30,000 nt of DNA from Chrysomallon squamiferum (Eukaryota; Mollusca; Gastropoda; Neomphalida; Peltospiridae): positions 29,053,164-29,083,163 of the forward strand of contig CM022679.1 in NCBI GenBank assembly GCA_012295275.1, given 5' to 3'. Positions 21,521 to 30,000 of this stretch are shown here, piece by piece. A model generated the notes under the pieces. It saw only the letters and a program-made list of their open reading frames with translations. It was not told where the DNA came from and did no database searches. Each line of letters opens with the position of its first letter. Within the stretch, counting starts at the first letter, position 1. Position numbers and translations under genes: made by a program.

Positions 21521-22926
21521 TACAAAAAGCCTCATTCCGCTTTTGAAAATAGTTCCATCAGACGAATTCCTCATTAAAGCGGTAACTTGTAAGGTTTAAG
21601 AGTGCTAACAAATTATATATTTAAAAAAACTAGACAAAAACGCTGTCTGCACTATGACAAGAAAGACTAGACAGGAAGTTGAATCAGTCAGCCGTTTTAC
21701 GATGGTGCGCCATTTTGATTTCATTGAGCACAACTAACCTAGCGAAAGGCGGTAATTAACCATAAAATCTATTTAACAGTGGCGTCAAACCGCAGCGCAT
21801 CCTTCTGTGCCGCTATTGCCTTTTTAAAATAACAAATGCGTACATCCCGCGAAAGACAGAAGAAGGTTCCAAACAATAGATAGTTATTATCTGGCCTCGT
21901 TTGACAAATAACGATTAGTTAAACTAATAGTAACTTTACAGTACACTAATACAACACATGAAAAAGTATGTTATGAACGTAACTTTTTTTTACTGTTTTA
22001 TTTTAAGAAGAAACGAAAATAATAAAATAAAAATATGACAGATCGAGACTAATCCCGAAGTTGTTATTAATGCAAATGTGAAGACTTGTTCAACTGTAAC
22101 TTGAGTGACAGTGTATTTCGAATTACTTATCCTCTGACCATGAAGCAACAATACAAGGGAAGAAGTAGCTAGTTGGCATCAAATAACCACTCCTTCAGTA
22201 ATAATTATCGACAAAGTGCAGTGGCCCCGGGTGTTCGAATTTTATAATTGTATTTCTTTTTCTTTTTTTTCTTTTTTTTTTAATGATTTTACTTGAAGAA
22301 AAATCTTAGAAATGATTTCACTTTAGACAATGTGTTCGCCACTGTAACCTTCGCTCGATAAAGATGATATCTAATAAGAGTAACAAGTTATTTATTTCGA
22401 CAGTAGTTGTCAATATAAATTTGCTAAAAATTATTTAAACTCGAGAAGACTGACGGAGCTGATATTACCTTTCGCATCCTGATATCGTTTCTCAAAGACT
22501 GTTCGATTAGATTGAGTCAATCAAGAGAATGCGAGACTTCGATAACCTCATTCTCGCATCAAAAATAAATTTGCCGATCGGAATAAATTCGCAGAAGGGA
22601 AACTAGGCATGCGTTAAAGAGTTTAATGTAATAATTTACTTTTAGAGCTTATATGAAGTTACTGTAAAATAAATAAATCCAAAACTTCATCAAATTATTT
22701 TGCAATAAAAATTGCGTATTTGAAAATAGTTTTCTCCTCGCTTACTAAAATGTTTTATTTATTTATTTTTGATATATTATCATAAATATCCACAGTGCGT
22801 GGCCCAGTGACGTAGTAAAAGAAATTAACAAGAACCTCGATTATATATCCAAAATAAAAATTTACAGTGAGCTGGATTGAGTGAAAGAAGTAAACTTTGA
22901 AAGTAGTTAATTTATTCCTATAGACT
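21521..22926 (+). promoter_or_regulatory. CpG-normal segment upstream of the THAP gene; candidate promoter region
   Basis: CpG dinucleotides jump to roughly 45-50 in 1.3 kb, against a handful in the preceding 2 kb. GC content also rises. Visible motifs are GCGCCATTTTG, a YY1-like element (about 21708), TGAGTCA, an AP-1-like element (22512), and an 8-bp hairpin ATGCGAGA/TCTCGCAT (22529-22559). No TATA box is clearly placed. A possible 5' UTR acceptor, TATTCCTATAG, ends at 22923. In invertebrates with gene-body methylation, CpG-normal DNA beside a first exon is typical of unmethylated promoter sequence; that reading is inference. Confidence 0.5.
22497..22518 (+). repeat. Motif shared with 28238-28260
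   Basis: GACTGTTCGATTAGATTGAG here and GACCGTTCGATTAGCCTCGA at 28238 share most bases over about 22 nt. Both lie in CpG-normal, promoter-like DNA. It could be a short dispersed repeat or a regulatory element. Confidence 0.4.
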
Positions 22927-23629
22927 ATGGTGTTCATCTGTGCAGTGTATGGATGCACAAACACAGCAATCAGAGGAAAGCGAAGTCTGCATACCTTCCC
23001 GAAAGACAGAGAGACTCTGATAGCGTGGAAGCGGTTCATTATCCGAACACGCGGTTGTTGGAAGGGTCCCTCGAGATGGGATAGAATATGCAGCGATCAC
23101 TTTACTGCTGGCGATTATGACAATTACGTAAGATGGACAATGGGTCTGTCGTCAAAACTTGTCTTAAAGGAGTTGGCAGTTCCAACTTTGTATCCGCAGA
23201 AGAGATGTGAAAACGGTTCACGAAAAAAGGTTAGGATAATAAAGTAACTGAAGTGCGCGTGCACACAAGAGGACAAGAGTATGGGTTCCTTAATAATGAG
23301 ATACGTATTGATATAAAGCCATATACATTTTTAATCTAAATTTATTCTGAATATTATTCATTAATACATCCTATACGTTATCGCTAAAAGAATATGCATT
23401 TTTGCATGAAATTATCTTTTTCTTTTTTTCTCTTTAAAGACAGAGCAAGGCCACAAAAAGAGGTGCTGTATGAAAAATGGTAAACTATTTTTGCTTTTCA
23501 CTGGATTAAAATTTAAAATAAAATCAGTTTTAATAAATTTAGTTCTTAGTTTTTGTTAACTGACTTATTGTTTGAATGTTCATTCTCATTTTTTTTTTAT
23601 AAACTTTCTTTTTAATTTATTTATTTATT

Positions 23630-23722
<93 letters not shown>

Positions 23723-24169
23723 TATTTATTTTTTATTTTTTATTATTATTATTTTTTTCAGGCCAGTATGGCAAGTTCGTGAAAAACAAGTAAGAATATT
23801 GTAATATTCATTAAAAGAAATATTTGGCAGCAATGCTTATCCTCAGTCTTTTAGAGTTAAACTTAATTTATATACTCATATTTAAAAAAAATAATGTTAA
23901 CAAAATGTTGATAAATATTACTTTTAATTTTAATAGATTTGTCATATAAATTAAGTTTTTAAATTTTTTTTAATTTTTTTTGTTATTTGTTAGTCACATA
24001 TATTAATTTAAATTTTATTTATTATTATTATTTTTACAGCCATTTTAATTTTTATAAATAATGCAATATATTAATTGTAAGCAATTTTTAAAAGTTAATT
24101 TTTTTTTTTTTTTTTTTTTTCTTTTTTTTTAAAAACACTGTCAGACTATATTAATTTTTCTGTGGTCTG

Positions 24170-24218
<49 letters not shown>

Positions 24219-24542
24219 TTTAATAGATACAAGGCATCTAAGAAACACAGGAAAGAACTTCTGGCTGAAGATGATGTTAGAACTGGCAGTTATAATACAT
24301 CTCCAAAAGAAGACGAAGAAAGACTTTGTGAGAAAACAAATAAGATTAAAATAGAGAAAAATGAAGAAGAATCTAGCAATACTCTTGCATCATCAGTTCT
24401 AGCTGTAGAACATAATTACACTGTTGTATCAATAAAACTAGTTTCTGGTGAATCTAGCAGCACAGTGGTGTCAAATGTAGCAAAGGAACATAACTATACT
24501 GTCGCAGATCTACCTTGTAAGAAAAATGGACGATGTCGGTGA
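22927..24542 (+). CDS. THAP-domain DNA-binding protein, four exons
   Basis: Exons 22927-23229, 23440-23479, 23762-23789 (28-nt microexon) and 24227-24542 join in phase to 228 codons. Residues 1-90 form a THAP zinc-coordinating domain. The C2CH ligands are probably C5, C10, C55 and H58 (ICSDHF). Other THAP invariants are F24-P25, W34 (AWKRF) and the closing AVPTLYP (P86). THAP domains bind DNA sequence-specifically and occur in transcription regulators and P-element-type transposases; no transposase domain is seen. The start is supported by an in-frame TAG at 22921 and the context ACTATGG. Exons 2-3 encode a basic linker (QGHKKRCCMKN, GQYGKFVKNK). Exon 4 is acidic, with repeated EHNYTV. The frame hits TGA at 24540 (then TAA), but coding character continues in the +1 frame. 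Confidence 0.88.
23624..23758. repeat. (TTTA)n/(ATT)n microsatellite before the THAP microexon
   Basis: About 130 bp of TTTA then ATT units runs to within a few bases of the acceptor of exon 23762-23789. It gives a poly-Tyr frame that is not coding. Confidence 0.95.
24174..24212. repeat. (TA)n microsatellite before THAP exon 4
   Basis: About 19 TA units end 15 nt before the exon-4 acceptor TTTTAATAG at 24226. Little polypyrimidine tract remains between the repeat and the AG. Confidence 0.95.
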
Positions 24543-24960
24543 TAATTTAAATATTATTAAAACAAGAACTAAAAATGTTGTAGCTAAACAAAGTACAAAA
24601 ACTGTTGTACCAACAGGTTTTGTTGTCAATGAACATAATTTGAAACACGAACCACTGCATTATGACTGTGTACCAGACGCTGAGAATGGACAAGACATTA
24701 AAACTTCTGCATCATCATCTGTGACTGAAGTAAAATCTAAAAAATGTGATGATCAGATTTTTCAGAATGATGACCCTGTCATCAAAATCAAAGAGGAAGA
24801 ATATAAATGTTTTACTAATGATGATTCTGGGATGAAGGTAAAAGAAGAAGAAAGAAAGGATGAATGTTCTCAGACTGCAGAGGGTGTTATTAAAATAAAA
24901 CAAGAAAACTTAGACGATGAATACAAAATTGTTATGAATGATGGATGGGTCAGTGATTGA
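24481..24960 (+). CDS. +1-frame continuation of the THAP protein tail
   Basis: This frame is open from 24481 to the TGA at 24958-24960 and overlaps the end of the THAP frame by 59 nt. Its composition matches the upstream tail. VNEHNLKHE echoes the EHNYTV motifs at 24408 and 24486. Three about 18-residue units follow: NDDPVIKIKEEEYKCFT, NDDSGMKVKEEERKDECS and QTAEGVIKIKQENLDDEY. psi-K-x-E SUMO-type motifs are IKEE (24787), VKEE (24838) and IKQE (24895). LKHE (24640) and IKIE (24345, in the upstream frame) also fit. Its only early ATG (24526) lies inside exon 4, so an independent gene is unlikely. It most likely belongs to the same protein, about 366 residues, via an indel allele, a sequence error in the A5 run at 24522-24526, or +1 recoding. 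Confidence 0.7.
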   Translation, partial: QRNITILSQIYLVRKMDDVGDNLNIIKTRTKNVVAKQSTKTVVPTGFVVNEHNLKHEPLHYDCVPDAENGQDIKTSASSSVTEVKSKKCDDQIFQNDDPVIKIKEEEYKCFTNDDSGMKVKEEERKDECSQTAEGVIKIKQENLDDEYKIVMNDGWVSD

Positions 24961-25800
24961 AGTCAGAAAAGAAAATTTGTAAAAAAATTGATATAAATTA
25001 TGAATCATCAATCAAAGTTAACAAAAAAAAAAAAAAAAATTAAATAGTTCTTGGAAATGAATGTGAAAGAAAATCTACTGACTTGTGACAATGAACGTTT
25101 TCTTACACCTTTACCTTTAGAAAAACTCGGGGCCGGAACGATTAATTTTATTTTGTTAAAGTACTGAGAAATTGAATGGATAAATTAACAATGATATGCA
25201 ATTTCCTGGACCTGTAATATAACAGTGTTGTTTTCTTTTATTTTTTTTTTTTCCTTCTTTGTTTCCTTCTTATTTCTTCTTTTTTTCCCCAGGTGGTTTC
25301 AAAACATGAGGGAATATCAAATCTGCAGACATTTAAAATGACTGAACATGTGAAAAAACCCACAAAAAACCCCACACATTTTCAAAAAATGTTCAATGCT
25401 CAGTAAGAATTTCAGCAAATATATCATTATAAAAATTTCAATATTTTGTTATTAATAAAACCAGAGTATCAATTATGATTTTTGTGAATTATATTCATCT
25501 GTCTTGTTTTTCAATTTGTTAATGCTAATAATCGGTTAAACTATTAGCGTTATAAGAGGAAATTCAAAGATTTTACAACATAATTAAACTGCATGAGGAA
25601 CAGATAGATACTGACAGTTCAGATACTATTCTCATCAAAAAAATAGTTCTTTTTCATAATGAAATTGCAGTGAATATTTGTTTACTGATGTGGTTGCATC
25701 ACATTAATTAACTAATTAAATATTATAAGAATAATAATAATGTTTGACTGGATTAAATGTAATATTAGTTAAGATAGATATATATATATATATATATCTC
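24961..25800 (+). other. THAP 3' UTR and downstream AT-rich sequence
   Basis: No gene was seen. A CpG cluster, CTCGGGGCCGGAACG, sits at 25125-25140 in otherwise CpG-poor DNA. A T/C-rich run at 25230-25289 precedes CCCCAGGTGG, which resembles a 3' splice site but has no open frame after it. A (TA)n run is at 25780-25797. Confidence 0.5.
25454..25459 (+). terminator. Poly(A) signal candidate AATAAA for the THAP gene
   Basis: Canonical hexamer about 500 nt after the last stop, with T-rich sequence (GATTTTTGTG) about 20 nt downstream. Other hexamers cannot be excluded. Confidence 0.35.
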
Positions 25801-26372
25801 GATATTAAATCAATAGCCAGTGTCCACCGTTACAGTTACACTTATCGTAGACACTGTGACATTTAGCATGACTAATATTGTTAAATTTCACATTACAGCT
25901 GTCGTAATTTTATTACAGGAAATTATTTATCGGACTGTCACAGTCTTGTACCATAAATTTCAATAGTTTTACGATCAAACGACAGTTTAACGATCGTGCT
26001 TATTACATGTTAGACTGAACAAATTAAATCCCGCAAGGGTGTTAACTAACGATAACTTAATAAAAAATAAGAGTTGTTCCCCTTGAACAATTTCCGATCT
26101 ATCTTCTTCCTACTGGAATTTAATTTATTTTGTACGTTTTCCGCTTGTTGATGTGAAAATGGAGGTTGTTCTCTATGCTGTAATTCTAGTGGTAGTAGTA
26201 CAACTAGCTCTCTGATATCAGATATGATAACATAACTCGGAAAATCTACTTTCAGTAGCTGTAATCTTTTTTGTTTACTGCAATATTTTTCTTCAAACTG
26301 TGTGGTGTGTTTTTATAAAGTTAAAAATAGTAAAACATTGTCTGAGCAGGAAAACATGCTGATATTTAATGG

Positions 26373-26420
<48 letters not shown>

Positions 26421-26797
26421 CAGTTGTGGTGGTAGTGGTAGTAGTAGTTGTATTTCTAGAGATTTCAGTTTAAGTATTATTTAATGGCTGACGTAGCAGC
26501 TGAATTGAAGAAACAAACAGCATTATTATCTCTTGTTTCTAATAATATCTAATATATTATTTCTGTTAAATTTATTTTATAATTGATCTGACTTTTCTCT
26601 CACATCTTTTTTCTTCTTCCCTTATTTATTTTTTTATATTTATTTATTTATTTATTTATTTATTTTAATTTATTTATTGTCTGTTTTACGTATTCATATT
26701 ACAATAAATAATAATTCAAACAATAAAATAACAATAACAATAATATAAGTTAAACAATTAATAATATTTGTAAAAAAAAATATATACCTGAAAATAT

Positions 26798-26829
<32 letters not shown>

Positions 26830-27218
26830 GGCAACAAAAAAAAATAAAAAAAATAACGTACATATATTTAATTAGTGCGCACGATTCAATTTTGATTCGA
26901 GTCATTTTGAATTATCGACAACATGGACGCTGTCTCCTACTTCAGCCAGCCATCTTGAATGGCAGCCACGTCTCTGAAGGAAGGCGCGATGGACTCGTTC
27001 TGGTGGGTTTAATTGTATGGGAGTCACGTCTGCGGTCATCGTTTGCTTCTAACCTAATAACGCGTCTCGCTGTGCCGTGAAGTCGTTACTCGCTTGCTCC
27101 GAGTTCGTTTGCTAATTAGATAGCCGCTACAGGAGTAACGCGCATCTCGTAAACTCGGCCGAGAATAAACGAAGCCGGAATCGGAATTTCTGAACGATTA
27201 GGAAAATTGAAAATGTGC

Positions 27219-27220
<2 letters not shown>
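25801..27220. other. CpG-normal intergenic region
   Basis: No gene was recognised. It contains CAGTGTC/GACACTG inverted repeats (about 25819-25857), (AAT)n at 26378-26417, (TTTA)n at 26633-26665 and (CAA)n at 26802-26830. A GC-richer block at 26880-27180 includes CAGCCATCTTGAATGG, a YY1-like GCCATCTTG, near 26946. A 62-codon frame across this block has no recognisable domain and is probably chance. Confidence 0.5.

Positions 27221-27290
<70 letters not shown>
27221..27290. repeat. (GA)35 microsatellite
   Basis: Seventy uninterrupted bases of GA. The minus-strand Ser/Leu frames across it are artefacts. Confidence 0.98.
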
Positions 27291-27292
<2 letters not shown>

Positions 27293-27330
27293 CAAACACA
27301 AATATAAAGTAAATAAAATAAAATAAAATA

Positions 27331-27462
27331 AATGAATGAATGAATGAATGAATGAATGAATGAATGAATGAATGGATGAATGAATGAATGAATAAATGAA
27401 TGAATGAATGAATAAATAAATAAATGAATGAATGAATAAAATAAATAAATAAATAAATAAAG
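27331..27462. repeat. (TGAA)n with (AATA)n microsatellite
   Basis: Tetranucleotide ATGA/TGAA units with a few A-for-G changes grade into AATA. Minus-strand His/Ser/Phe/Ile frames across it are repeat products. Confidence 0.95.
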
Positions 27463-27928
27463 GAAATAAACGGAGAGAAAGAAAAACACGAAGCACAAAA
27501 TGAGTGTGAGGGAGAGGGAGAGAAAGAGAGAACGTACATAACAAATTAATATATAAACACATAACACGAATAAACAGTTCACATGTTCGCTTATGCTACA
27601 GAGTCGTGTGCAGACTGGCAATACCCAAGCGACTCATTTTAACAGGAGATTTTCAGAACTCACTAAAACAGAACTCGCCGCGGATTAATTTGCTCTGATA
27701 CAGCGAAATGCCTAAACGTGCTGAACGGCGATCTCCGAACGTGACGTGCACGAAATGGAAGTGTGTAGAAAATTAATGACAAGCCGAACACTTTACACAT
27801 TCTCGTGTTACTTGACAGATTAAAATTTGCGATCACATCCACAAATACACGCAGATATGGGCAGACACAACCTTTCTGTGTAGATTTATATTCATTCAAC
27901 CCTCCTTTATTCTACCTATTTGAAGTTT

Positions 27929-27931
<3 letters not shown>
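27463..27931. other. Intergenic, CpG-normal sequence
   Basis: Complex sequence with regular CpG (for example CTCGCCGCGG at 27674) and no recognisable gene. A 78-codon minus-strand frame (27663-27899) has no domain, start context or splice logic that supports it. Confidence 0.5.

Positions 27932-27982
<51 letters not shown>
27932..27982. repeat. (TC)n microsatellite
   Basis: About 25 TC units, the opposite strand polarity to the (GA)n tracts at 27221 and 28898. It is followed by TATTG/TATTA pentamer-like repeats to about 28060. Confidence 0.98.
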
Positions 27983-27985
<3 letters not shown>

Positions 27986-28060
27986 ATATTGTATATTGTA
28001 TTATATTGTATTGTATTATATTGTATTATATTATATTATATTATATTATATTATATTATC
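27983..28060. repeat. (TTGTA/TTATA)n pentanucleotide repeat
   Basis: TTGTATATTGTATT passes into regular ATTAT/TATAT pentamers. It directly abuts the (TC)n tract. Confidence 0.9.
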
Positions 28061-28237
28061 ACATTACTTAGGATAATATATCAAACAAAACAGTGGGATA
28101 GTAGCCTTGCCTTAGAGACAATATCCGAAATAAAATCTAGGACAACGTATCTGGTTTGTGAGCGTTCGCCCTCTCTACAGCTTAGCACGGGATTTGCGAT
28201 AAAGTGAGAAAACAAGACGGATCTAGCTTCTTGCCGA

Positions 28238-28380
28238 GACCGTTCGATTAGCCTCGAGTCCGCCGATAGTGAGCGAGGAAATTTGATAGGCTATTTCACG
28301 CGCCAGCAAACACATAAAGCGGCCATTTGCAGAGTGTTATAGATGGGCTACGGAAAAGCGTAAACAGCGCGAAGGAAACC
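28238..28380 (+). promoter_or_regulatory. Candidate core promoter, CpG-normal
   Basis: High CpG density, CATAAAG (about 28312) as a weak TATA-like element, and GGCCATTTG (YY1-like) immediately after. A good Kozak ATG stands at 28381. The block also holds the GTTCGATTAG motif shared with 22497. The assignment rests on composition and spacing only. Confidence 0.3.
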
Positions 28381-28548
28381 ATGGCATCTGCTAACCATCG
28401 AGGTGAAACTTACACCGCACAGATCGCGAGCTGTTTAAAAAATCACGTCTACAATTTCGTGATCGTTTCTGTCGCGGGGTTTGACAGGCCTGTCATGTAC
28501 GGCCACAACTGTTATGTTGGTTTTAAGAAAAAAAAAATTCTTTTATAA
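28381..28548 (+). CDS. Possible first exon of an unidentified gene
   Basis: The ATG at 28381 has strong context (GAAACCATGG). The frame begins MASANHRGETYTAQIASCLK and runs 55 codons to a TAA at 28546-28548. It follows promoter-like CpG-normal DNA. A possible early donor is CGAG|GTGAAA at 28403, which would leave only about seven codons in the exon. No domain is recognised. It could be a short first exon, a small protein or chance. Confidence 0.25.
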   Translation: MASANHRGETYTAQIASCLKNHVYNFVIVSVAGFDRPVMYGHNCYVGFKKKKILL

Positions 28549-28894
28549 CGTGAAATAAATGGGGTTAAGGTTTTCTGGCCTTCTTAGACAACGTCTGTTA
28601 TTATTTATTTTATTTTTATTTTTTTTTTTTTTTTTTTTTTTGGTTGGTTTTTTAATGATTAATATTTAAATATTTTTTTATTATTAAATTGCGTTCATTG
28701 TTGTGTGTGTATGTGTGTGTGTGTGTGTGGGTGGATGTATTCTTTCGCGTAATACTCTTATCTTTTTCTCTTTGCTATGACATAGATAGTGTAATGTTTA
28801 AAAGCGTCTTCACTTTTAAGACAAACATGGGATAAATCTATAAGTAACTAGATTAATGTCTCCAGGAAAATATATTTATTTTGTTGTTGTTTGT

Positions 28895-28897
<3 letters not shown>
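28549..28897. other. Intergenic low-complexity sequence
   Basis: Holds a poly-T run (28617-28640), (TG)n (28703-28728) and otherwise AT-rich sequence. No gene was seen. Confidence 0.6.

Positions 28898-28970
<73 letters not shown>
28898..28970. repeat. (GA)36 microsatellite
   Basis: Seventy-three uninterrupted bases after TTTGTTTC. It is the third long polypurine tract within 1.75 kb. Confidence 0.98.
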
Positions 28971-28974
<4 letters not shown>

Positions 28975-29307
28975 TTCTGTTTAACTTCTATAGTAGTACA
29001 AATATATACTGACAAAAACAAAATGATTTATAGTACTACTGCCTCGGTTACAGCAACAACAACGACTACAACTGCTACTAGAAGGACAATAACGAGAACA
29101 ACTACCGCTGTTACAACTTACTACTGATGCTCCTGTTTACAACAGCCACTACTACAATAACAACAAATTCCACTACTATTACTGCTGATAACTGTTTTGA
29201 TTGTTATACCTTATAATAGTGATAAAATTAATAATTAGATAAGAAACACAGGCGCCAAAAAAAAAAAAAAAAATAATAATAATGGATAAATAAACAAGTT
29301 ACACACA

Positions 29308-29354
<47 letters not shown>

Positions 29355-29355
29355 A
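29308..29355. repeat. (AAAT)n microsatellite
   Basis: About 12 AAAT units after a region of AAC/ACT trinucleotides (29040-29180). Confidence 0.95.
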
Positions 29356-29618
29356 ACATTCAGATTTATTACTAAAAATGACGACGTGGTACGCTGACGT
29401 AAAGTCTATAATTTTCCTAAATCCGTCTGAAATTCAGAAGGTATCTTTTTACATTTTCACGTTGAATTCCACGGCGGTTTGGCTGTACAAAAGCCACACG
29501 TGGAACCTATTTTCATACTGGATAATTACTTTATCGCCACTACAAAAGACCACCGCAAAGTCTTTACCCATGCTTTATCGACAGCGCATACATTTCAAGG
29601 TAGGTATGTCACACGTGC

Positions 29619-29649
<31 letters not shown>

Positions 29650-30000
29650 TTGTGCGAGACCTTCATTCGACTAAGGGGAGTGTTGAACGATGTTGCGTGG
29701 CGGGAGACCTTCGCGAGCAGACGACAGCTGGTGTGTTTTGTCGCGCTATCGGGCTTTCGTGGCGTTCCGTCGGTGCACCAACCTCAGACGTGCTGTATCC
29801 CCGCTGATTGTCCGTGGCCCATGATGACGATGTATTGGACGAGTATTGATCGTCGGGAAGGGAAAATAGCGCGGCTTGCAAAGAAAGCACGTCAAGGAAA
29901 TTGATAGCCCGCCGTTGTACGTGTGAGCACCTTTGGTCCTGCTATCAATATGCAGACACCCAGGGCGAGAAAAAATATAATAACATGAAGCTTAAAACAC
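29356..30000. other. GC-richer terminal block, no gene assigned
   Basis: After an A run (29620-29646), 29647-29950 is about half G+C with many CpGs, unlike most of the window. A 141-codon plus-strand frame (29479-29904) crosses the A run as poly-Lys and has no recognised domain. A minus-strand frame (29663-29890) also lacks features. It could be a promoter, a non-coding exon or a repeat family. No tRNA fold with both A and B boxes was found. Confidence 0.4.

Noticed and set aside
22927-23247. THAP gene as a P-element-type transposon
   Set aside because: Only the THAP head is shared with such transposases. No catalytic domain, terminal repeats or target duplication was seen, and the gene has ordinary introns.
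24526-24960. Second frame as an independent gene starting at ATG 24526
   Set aside because: The ATG is inside THAP exon 4, and the frame shares the EHN motif and acidic composition with the upstream tail. A continuation is more likely.
27116-27621. Three overlapping minus-strand frames of 113-164 codons (SLSLS, SFIHSFIH)
   Set aside because: They are translations of (GA)n and (TGAA)n microsatellites.
28238-28262. GTTCGATTAGCC as a tRNA B box
   Set aside because: No matching A box, anticodon arm or acceptor stem could be placed around it.
29479-29904. 141-codon plus-strand frame as a gene
   Set aside because: It crosses a 27-nt A run as poly-Lys and shows no domain. Composition alone could keep it open.

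Overview
The window is invertebrate nuclear DNA, very AT-rich, with spliced genes and dense microsatellites: (TG)n, (ATT)n, (TTTA)n, (GA)n and (TA)n. Protein similarity recognised by eye, compact GT-AG introns and repeat style suggest a lophotrochozoan, perhaps a mollusc. The species cannot be fixed from this sequence. No prokaryotic features, rRNA genes, convincing tRNA genes or CRISPR arrays were seen.

Positions 1-16614 (+) hold the 3' two-thirds of a FAM13-family gene. I resolve 22 exons, all with AG/GT borders and compatible phases. They total 2,328 nt, or 775 codons plus a TGA at 16612-16614. The N-terminal part, where FAM13A-type proteins carry a RhoGAP domain, lies upstream of the window. 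The visible part includes a Ser/Pro-rich linker and the conserved C-terminal charged and coiled-coil blocks. Several introns begin with a tandem duplication of the exon/intron border. The largest is a 91-bp, 14-copy minisatellite whose first unit starts inside an exon. The 3.05-kb intron also carries a pogo/Tigger-like MITE.

Positions 16615 to about 21520 are AT-rich, strongly CpG-depleted and without a credible gene. They probably hold a long FAM13 3' UTR. The proximal part has diverged repeats built on a GATTGGACCAGAATG-like core, and the same core recurs in a FAM13 intron.

At about 21520 the sequence changes abruptly to normal CpG frequency. That segment leads to a four-exon THAP-domain gene (22927-24542, +), which encodes an N-terminal zinc-dependent DNA-binding domain and a charged tail. 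The tail meets a TGA at 24540-24542 but clearly continues in the +1 frame to 24960. This implies a one-base indel, a sequencing error or +1 recoding. The tail has five candidate SUMO-acceptor motifs (psi-K-x-E), two before and three after the last shared EHN motif.

From about 25800 to the end no gene is certain. CpG frequency is again normal, with three long (GA)n/(CT)n tracts, YY1-like motifs, a possible first exon at 28381, and a GC-rich block at 29640-29990. The two main genes are on the same strand and nothing suggests a functional link between them. I see no convincing new multi-gene system. The strongest unusual signals are the exon-border minisatellites, the THAP frame break and the sharp CpG mosaic.
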